NCBI GenBank assembly: GCA_900314445.1
Contig: OMVA01000072.1
Coordinates: 1-46,573 of the forward strand
Reading direction: 5' to 3'
Length of the DNA: 46,573 nt
Origin: an uncultured Lachnospiraceae bacterium
GTDB lineage: Bacteria; Bacillota; Clostridia; Lachnospirales; Lachnospiraceae
A program made the translations under genes and the position numbers. This document shows, piece by piece, positions 40,818 to 46,573 of the stretch; position 1 is the first letter of the stretch; each line of letters begins with the position of its first letter. The notes beneath the pieces were generated by a model, which ran no database searches, was not told where the DNA came from, and saw only the letters and a program-made list of their open reading frames with translations.

Positions 40818-41222
40818 ATGAAGGGTTTGAAAAAAAGTTTAAGTTTACTGGCAATTCTGGTTTTAGTTGTAACACTGGGATCAGTAATCGCTCCTAAGAA
40901 AGTTCAGGCATCTCCTGCAAAGAGCACAGTTGTTGTTTCTGCTGCAGAAGAAGGTGCAGACACAGAAGAAACAGTTGAAGAAGATGCCTCTACAAGCACA
41001 ACAGGCGACAGAGCGATTGCTGCTGGTATCGCTATTGGTCTTGCTGCAGGTGCAGGTGCCCTTGGTATGGGTATCGCTGTTGGTAGAGCTGGTGAAGGTA
41101 TTTCACGTCAGCCAGAAGCTGATGGTAAGATCCGTACAACACTGATGCTTGGTTTGGTGTTCATCGAGACAGCTATCATCTACTCACTGATCGTTGCCAT
41201 TCTGATTATTTTCGTAATGTAG
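40818..41222 (+). CDS. atpE: F1Fo ATP synthase subunit c with N-terminal signal peptide
   Basis: 134 residues, against about 75-85 for most bacterial c subunits. Residues 1-31 form a signal peptide (basic MKGLKK, hydrophobic core [14 protein letters not shown], then VQA before Ser). Residues 32-60 are an acidic tail ([11 protein letters not shown]). The usual two-helix c hairpin follows: [19 protein letters not shown], loop SRQPEADGK, and [16 protein letters not shown] with the ion-binding Glu. Met takes the place of Gln32 of the Na+-specific Ilyobacter/Propionigenium subunits, so proton coupling is more likely. Start ATG 40818 follows GGAGGATTCATCC. Confidence 0.92.
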   Translation: MKGLKKSLSLLAILVLVVTLGSVIAPKKVQASPAKSTVVVSAAEEGADTEETVEEDASTSTTGDRAIAAGIAIGLAAGAGALGMGIAVGRAGEGISRQPEADGKIRTTLMLGLVFIETAIIYSLIVAILIIFVM

Positions 41223-41253
41223 TGTGCCTACAGAGAAAATCAATTAGAAGCAT

Positions 41254-41293
41254 GCAAATGGACTTGGCGTAGATTTACGCACATCTCATTTGC
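41254..41293 (+). repeat. nested GCAAATG hairpin between atpE and atpF
   Basis: GCAAATG (41254-41260) pairs with CATTTGC (41287-41293); inside, GCGTA pairs with TACGC. The flanks GACTTG and ACATCT are the same as in the nrdD-nrdG gap. It ends 33 bases before the atpF start. Confidence 0.85.
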
Positions 41294-41326
41294 AAAGTAG
41301 CAAATTAAGAAAACGAGGTAATTAAG

Positions 41327-41824
41327 ATGCCATTAGGAATCGATTTTGGACAGATTTTCCTTCATCTTTTCAATGTTGCCATCCTCTTTGGTGGTCTCTA
41401 TCTTCTCCTTTATAAGCCTGTTAATAACTTTATGAAGAAGCGTGCAGATCATTACAAGGAAGTTGATGAGGCAGCAAATGCAAAGCTGGCAGACGCAGAA
41501 GCTAAAGTTAAGGAATACGAAGAAAAGATTGCTGCTGCTGATGCAGAGATTGCTGAAAATAAGAAGACTGCAGCTGCAGAACTGGAAACATTCCGCGAGA
41601 ATAAGAAGAAGGAAGCTGAGAGAGAAGCAGCATCCATTCTTTCATCTGCTGAAAAGAAGGCAGAAGCTGAGCGTGCAGGTATTGTAACTGGCGCTAAGGA
41701 AGATATTACAAAGATTATTGAAGAAGCAGCAAAGAAGGTTGCCGTTGGTGGCGACACAGAAGCTGCCTTTGACGCATTTTTCGACAGTGCAGAGAGGGGT
41801 AAGCAGGATGGAACAGAAGCCTAA
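41327..41824 (+). CDS. atpF: F1Fo ATP synthase subunit b
   Basis: 165 residues. An N-terminal membrane helix (about 8-28) is followed by a long charged coiled coil (Ala, Glu and Lys rich), the peripheral stalk. The C-terminal 24 residues (GDTEAAFDAFFDSAERGKQD) follow where the delta-binding end usually lies. There is no delta domain fused here. The atpA start overlaps the last 17 bases, showing translational coupling. Start ATG 41327 follows ACGAGGTAATTAAG. Confidence 0.92.
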   Translation: MPLGIDFGQIFLHLFNVAILFGGLYLLLYKPVNNFMKKRADHYKEVDEAANAKLADAEAKVKEYEEKIAAADAEIAENKKTAAAELETFRENKKKEAEREAASILSSAEKKAEAERAGIVTGAKEDITKIIEEAAKKVAVGGDTEAAFDAFFDSAERGKQDGTEA

Positions 41825-43565
41825 TATTGCGCGGCTTTATTCTGCTGTTGAACCATCTCTCAGCGCAAAGAGCCGTTTTGAAAAATTTGTACAGGAAAAG
41901 TACGGACAGGATACTCAATTTGAATGGGTAGAGGATTCCTCTATTCAGGATGGCTTCAAACTGGAATATGGTAATGAAGTATATGACTGGACTAAGGAAG
42001 GTCGTTTCGAACAGTTCCGTGAAAAACTGCAGGGTCTGCAGCGGGTAGCTGTTGAAGAGAAGAAGGATATCATGCCTATCTTTAGACAGTCTGTTGATGA
42101 CTTTTCTGTACAGGCCATTGCTGAAGAAGAAGGTATTGTACTTTCTGTAGGTGATGGTATCGTACGTTGTTCTGCCCTTGCACAGGTTCAGTACGGTGAA
42201 ATTCTGGTATTCGAATCTGGTGTGCGCGGAATGGTACAGGACCTAAAAGATGATACAGTCGGTGTCATTCTTTTCGGTGATGATACAGATGTAGAAGAGG
42301 GCAGTCGTGTTCGTAGAACAAAGAAGACTGCTGGTGTACCAGTTGGTAATGGATATCTTGGACGTGTTGTTGACGCTCTGGGTAATCCTATTGATGGTGG
42401 TCCTGCCATCCAGGCTCAGGGATATCGTGCAATCGAGTCACCTGCTCCTGGTATCGTTGATCGTCAGTCAGTAAATACACCAATGAACACAGGTATCCTT
42501 TCAATTGACTCCATGTTCCCAATCGGACGTGGACAGAGAGAATTAATTATCGGTGACCGTCAGACAGGAAAAACTTCTATCGCTATTGATACCATTCTGA
42601 ATCAGAAGGGTAACGGCGTAATCTGTATTTACGTAGCAATCGGCCAGAAGGCTTCCTCTGTAGCCCAGCTGGTTGAAAATTTGAAGAAACATGGCGCTAT
42701 GGACTACACAATTGTAGTCAATGCTTCCGCATCTGAAACAGCACCTATTCAGTATATTGCACCTTACTCAGGAACAGCCATTGGTGAGTTCTTCATGCAT
42801 CAGGGTAAAGATGTTCTCATCGTTTATGATGATCTTTCCAAGCATGCCATTGCTTACCGTGCCCTTTCACTTCTTCTGGAACGTTCTCCAGGTCGTGAAG
42901 CTTATCCTGGTGACGTTTTCTATCTGCATTCAAGACTGCTTGAAAGATCAGCTCGCCTTGCAGATGAAATCGGTGGAGGTTCTCTTACAGCACTTCCAAT
43001 CGTAGAAACACAGGCAGGTGATGTATCTGCTTATATTCCTACAAATATCATTTCCATTACGGATGGACAGATTTTTCTGGAGTCTGATCTCTTCTTCGCA
43101 GGTCAGCGTCCAGCCGTTAACGTCGGTCTTTCTGTATCCCGTGTAGGTGGTGCAGCACAGACTAAGGCAATGAAGAAGGCTGCAGGTTCCCTCAGACTTG
43201 ATCTTGCCCAGTATCGTGAAATGGAAATCTTCACACAGTTCTCTTCCGATCTTGATGAGACAACAAAGAAACAGCTGGTTTATGGACAGGGCCTGATGAT
43301 GTTACTTCGTCAGCCAAACTCACATCCTTTCAAGTTGCATGAACAGGTAATTATCCTGGTTGCAGCGACTGCACATTGTATGCAGGATGTGCCAGTAGAT
43401 AAGATTCTGGAATTTAGAGACTTTATGCTGAATAAGTTCCATGTTGCAGCAAGTCCACTTTGCTTATCCATTGATGATGAAGGCATATTGAGTGACGATG
43501 CAAAGCAGGAAATCATTGATCTGGCTAAGAAGTGTCAGGCAGAATTCCTTGCTGAGAATAACTAG
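41808..43565 (+). CDS. atpA: F1Fo ATP synthase subunit alpha with N-terminal delta/OSCP-like domain
   Basis: 585 residues, about 80 more than typical alpha (about 502). From about residue 85 the alpha chain is normal: VLSVGDGIVRC, Walker A GDRQTGKTS, DALGNPIDGG. Residues 12-78 resemble the C-terminal domain of delta: LSAKSRFEKFVQEKYG, then SSIQDGFKLEYGNEVYDWTK and EGRFEQFREKLQ, matching the delta pattern VDxSLxGGxxxxxGDxVIDxSxxxxLExLxxxL. No separate atpH gene exists between atpF and atpA. The natural reading is that delta's C-terminal part has been fused to alpha and the helical N-terminal delta domain lost. The ATG at 41808 overlaps atpF and has GAGAGGGG upstream. Confidence 0.9.
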   Translation: MEQKPNIARLYSAVEPSLSAKSRFEKFVQEKYGQDTQFEWVEDSSIQDGFKLEYGNEVYDWTKEGRFEQFREKLQGLQRVAVEEKKDIMPIFRQSVDDFSVQAIAEEEGIVLSVGDGIVRCSALAQVQYGEILVFESGVRGMVQDLKDDTVGVILFGDDTDVEEGSRVRRTKKTAGVPVGNGYLGRVVDALGNPIDGGPAIQAQGYRAIESPAPGIVDRQSVNTPMNTGILSIDSMFPIGRGQRELIIGDRQTGKTSIAIDTILNQKGNGVICIYVAIGQKASSVAQLVENLKKHGAMDYTIVVNASASETAPIQYIAPYSGTAIGEFFMHQGKDVLIVYDDLSKHAIAYRALSLLLERSPGREAYPGDVFYLHSRLLERSARLADEIGGGSLTALPIVETQAGDVSAYIPTNIISITDGQIFLESDLFFAGQRPAVNVGLSVSRVGGAAQTKAMKKAAGSLRLDLAQYREMEIFTQFSSDLDETTKKQLVYGQGLMMLLRQPNSHPFKLHEQVIILVAATAHCMQDVPVDKILEFRDFMLNKFHVAASPLCLSIDDEGILSDDAKQEIIDLAKKCQAEFLAENN

Positions 43566-43652
43566 GATAAAAATAACTGGTAAAAATAGCTCGTAAAAGA
43601 GCAACTAGTATAGTAAAGAACACGAAAGATTAAATAATGGAAAATGGCTTGC

Positions 43653-43687
43653 TGGCAAATCTGGTTTGCCGGGCATCCCATTTGCCA
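43653..43687 (+). repeat. GCAAAT hairpin between atpA and atpG
   Basis: TGGCAAAT (43653-43660) pairs perfectly with ATTTGCCA (43680-43687); the loop has GGTTTGCCGGGC. It ends 25 bases before the atpG start. Confidence 0.82.
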
Positions 43688-43712
43688 GGATTAGGATTTC
43701 AGGTGGCAGAAT

Positions 43713-46033
<2,321 letters not shown>

Positions 46034-46070
46034 TTGGTTGAGATTTAGATTGTAAAAGAATGGGAAATCT

Positions 46071-46487
46071 ATGAAAGCATTTAATTGCAAAATTTATGAA
46101 GCTGACAGCACCTTTTTTGAAGGACAGCTGGAGTCCCTTATTATACCAATCTATGATGGTGAATATGGTGTGCTTGCTGATCACAGAAATGCTGTTATTG
46201 CCATCGTGCCTGGTATGATGAAGTATCGTATCCCTGGTGGAGAGATGCAGTATGCCTTTGTTTCATACGGTATGATTCGTATCGAAGGCGGTGAGGTTCT
46301 GATTCTGGTTGATTCCGCAGAACACCCTGATGAAATCGATGAGCATAGAGCACAGATGAAAGCGGAAGCAGCTAGAGAAGCTATGTTGCAGAAACGTAGT
46401 ATGCAGGAATATGTTTTGGCAGAAGCTTCCCTCAATCGTGCCATGTCACGACTGAAGGTAAAACACAGCAAGAATGTGGGTAAGTAA
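46071..46487 (+). CDS. atpC: F1Fo ATP synthase subunit epsilon
   Basis: 138 residues. The N-terminal beta sandwich (FNCKIYEADSTFFEGQLESL, then GEYGVLADHRNAVIAIVPG) and C-terminal helical hairpin (EHRAQMKAEAAREAMLQ) are the normal epsilon arrangement. It couples F1 to the c ring and can inhibit ATP hydrolysis. It closes the operon; start ATG 46071 is 37 bases after atpD and follows ATGGGAAATCT. Confidence 0.93.
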   Translation: MKAFNCKIYEADSTFFEGQLESLIIPIYDGEYGVLADHRNAVIAIVPGMMKYRIPGGEMQYAFVSYGMIRIEGGEVLILVDSAEHPDEIDEHRAQMKAEAAREAMLQKRSMQEYVLAEASLNRAMSRLKVKHSKNVGK

Positions 46488-46573
46488 ATAGACGATCATA
46501 AAGGCATGAATGTAAAAAGGGGCTGTGAAATAATCAGTCCATGAAAAAAAAAGAGAAGTAATAGCTGGAAACA

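Noticed and set aside
40818..41222. Sodium-binding c subunit
   Set aside because: The Gln of the first helix that binds Na+ is replaced by Met; the Glu-Thr pair alone does not decide. Proton use is more likely but is not proven.
41327..41824. b-delta fusion as in mycobacteria
   Set aside because: The b protein is 165 residues with one helix and a coiled coil; no delta domain follows. The delta-like part is on alpha instead.
46488..46573. A gene or terminator after atpC
   Set aside because: The last 86 bases contain no convincing stem with a T run and no start with a ribosome binding site; the sequence ends too soon.

Overview
The window looks like a chromosomal segment of a low-GC, anaerobic Firmicute, most likely a Lachnospiraceae member (Butyrivibrio/Roseburia type; this is inference from gene content and style, no rRNA is present). 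Supporting signs are the anaerobic ribonucleotide reductase pair nrdD/nrdG, phosphotransacetylase, luxS, a CIRCE operator, NrdR-type boxes, AGGAGG ribosome binding sites and sigma-A type promoters. Most of the window is ordinary chromosome; it is interrupted by short stretches of gene debris.

Layout: 1-2000 is accessory debris (possible serine-recombinase remnant, GIY-YIG nuclease, truncated zinc-ribbon repeat protein fused at its end to an XRE-regulator remnant, 33-bp tandem repeat). 2069-6641 is a phospholipid module (flippase-like membrane protein, pssA, psd) running directly into an OmpR-type two-component system. 6650-9060 is mostly broken genes (CheB, XRE, small membrane protein, GAF and Crp/Fnr remnants) around a zinc-ribbon membrane protein and an intact luxS. 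9213-16656 carries pta, a HAD phosphatase, a BrnQ transporter, an XRE regulator, a broken lipoprotein gene, tRNA-Trp, a YunG-like protein and a Na/Pi cotransporter. 16946-22830 holds GtrA, two zinc-ribbon/membrane proteins, a diguanylate cyclase and a DUF4230 pair. 23247-26378 is a three-gene unit: HXXXD acyltransferase-like protein, zinc-ribbon membrane protein, HSL-type esterase. 26534-34275 holds pncC/cinA-C, nrdD, nrdG, a phosphoesterase, murI, a small Cys protein, a ThiG homologue and map. 34431-39454 holds an HD-GYP protein and a CPBP protease (both minus strand) and a Lon protease under a CIRCE operator. 39948-46487 is the F1Fo ATP synthase operon atpB-E-F-A-G-D-C.

The most striking observations are two. 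First, a short dispersed inverted-repeat element built on the core GCAAATG/CATTTGC occurs about two dozen times, almost always between genes, often as a hairpin directly before a ribosome binding site or directly after a stop codon (luxS, nrdG, the esterase, lon, atpF, atpG and others). Its arms come in two conserved forms, GCAAATGAACT(T)G and GCAAATGAGAT. Second, the ATP synthase operon has no separate delta gene; instead the alpha subunit carries about 80 extra N-terminal residues that resemble the C-terminal domain of delta/OSCP, and the c subunit has a cleavable-looking signal peptide plus an acidic tail. Neither claim has been tested by a database search.
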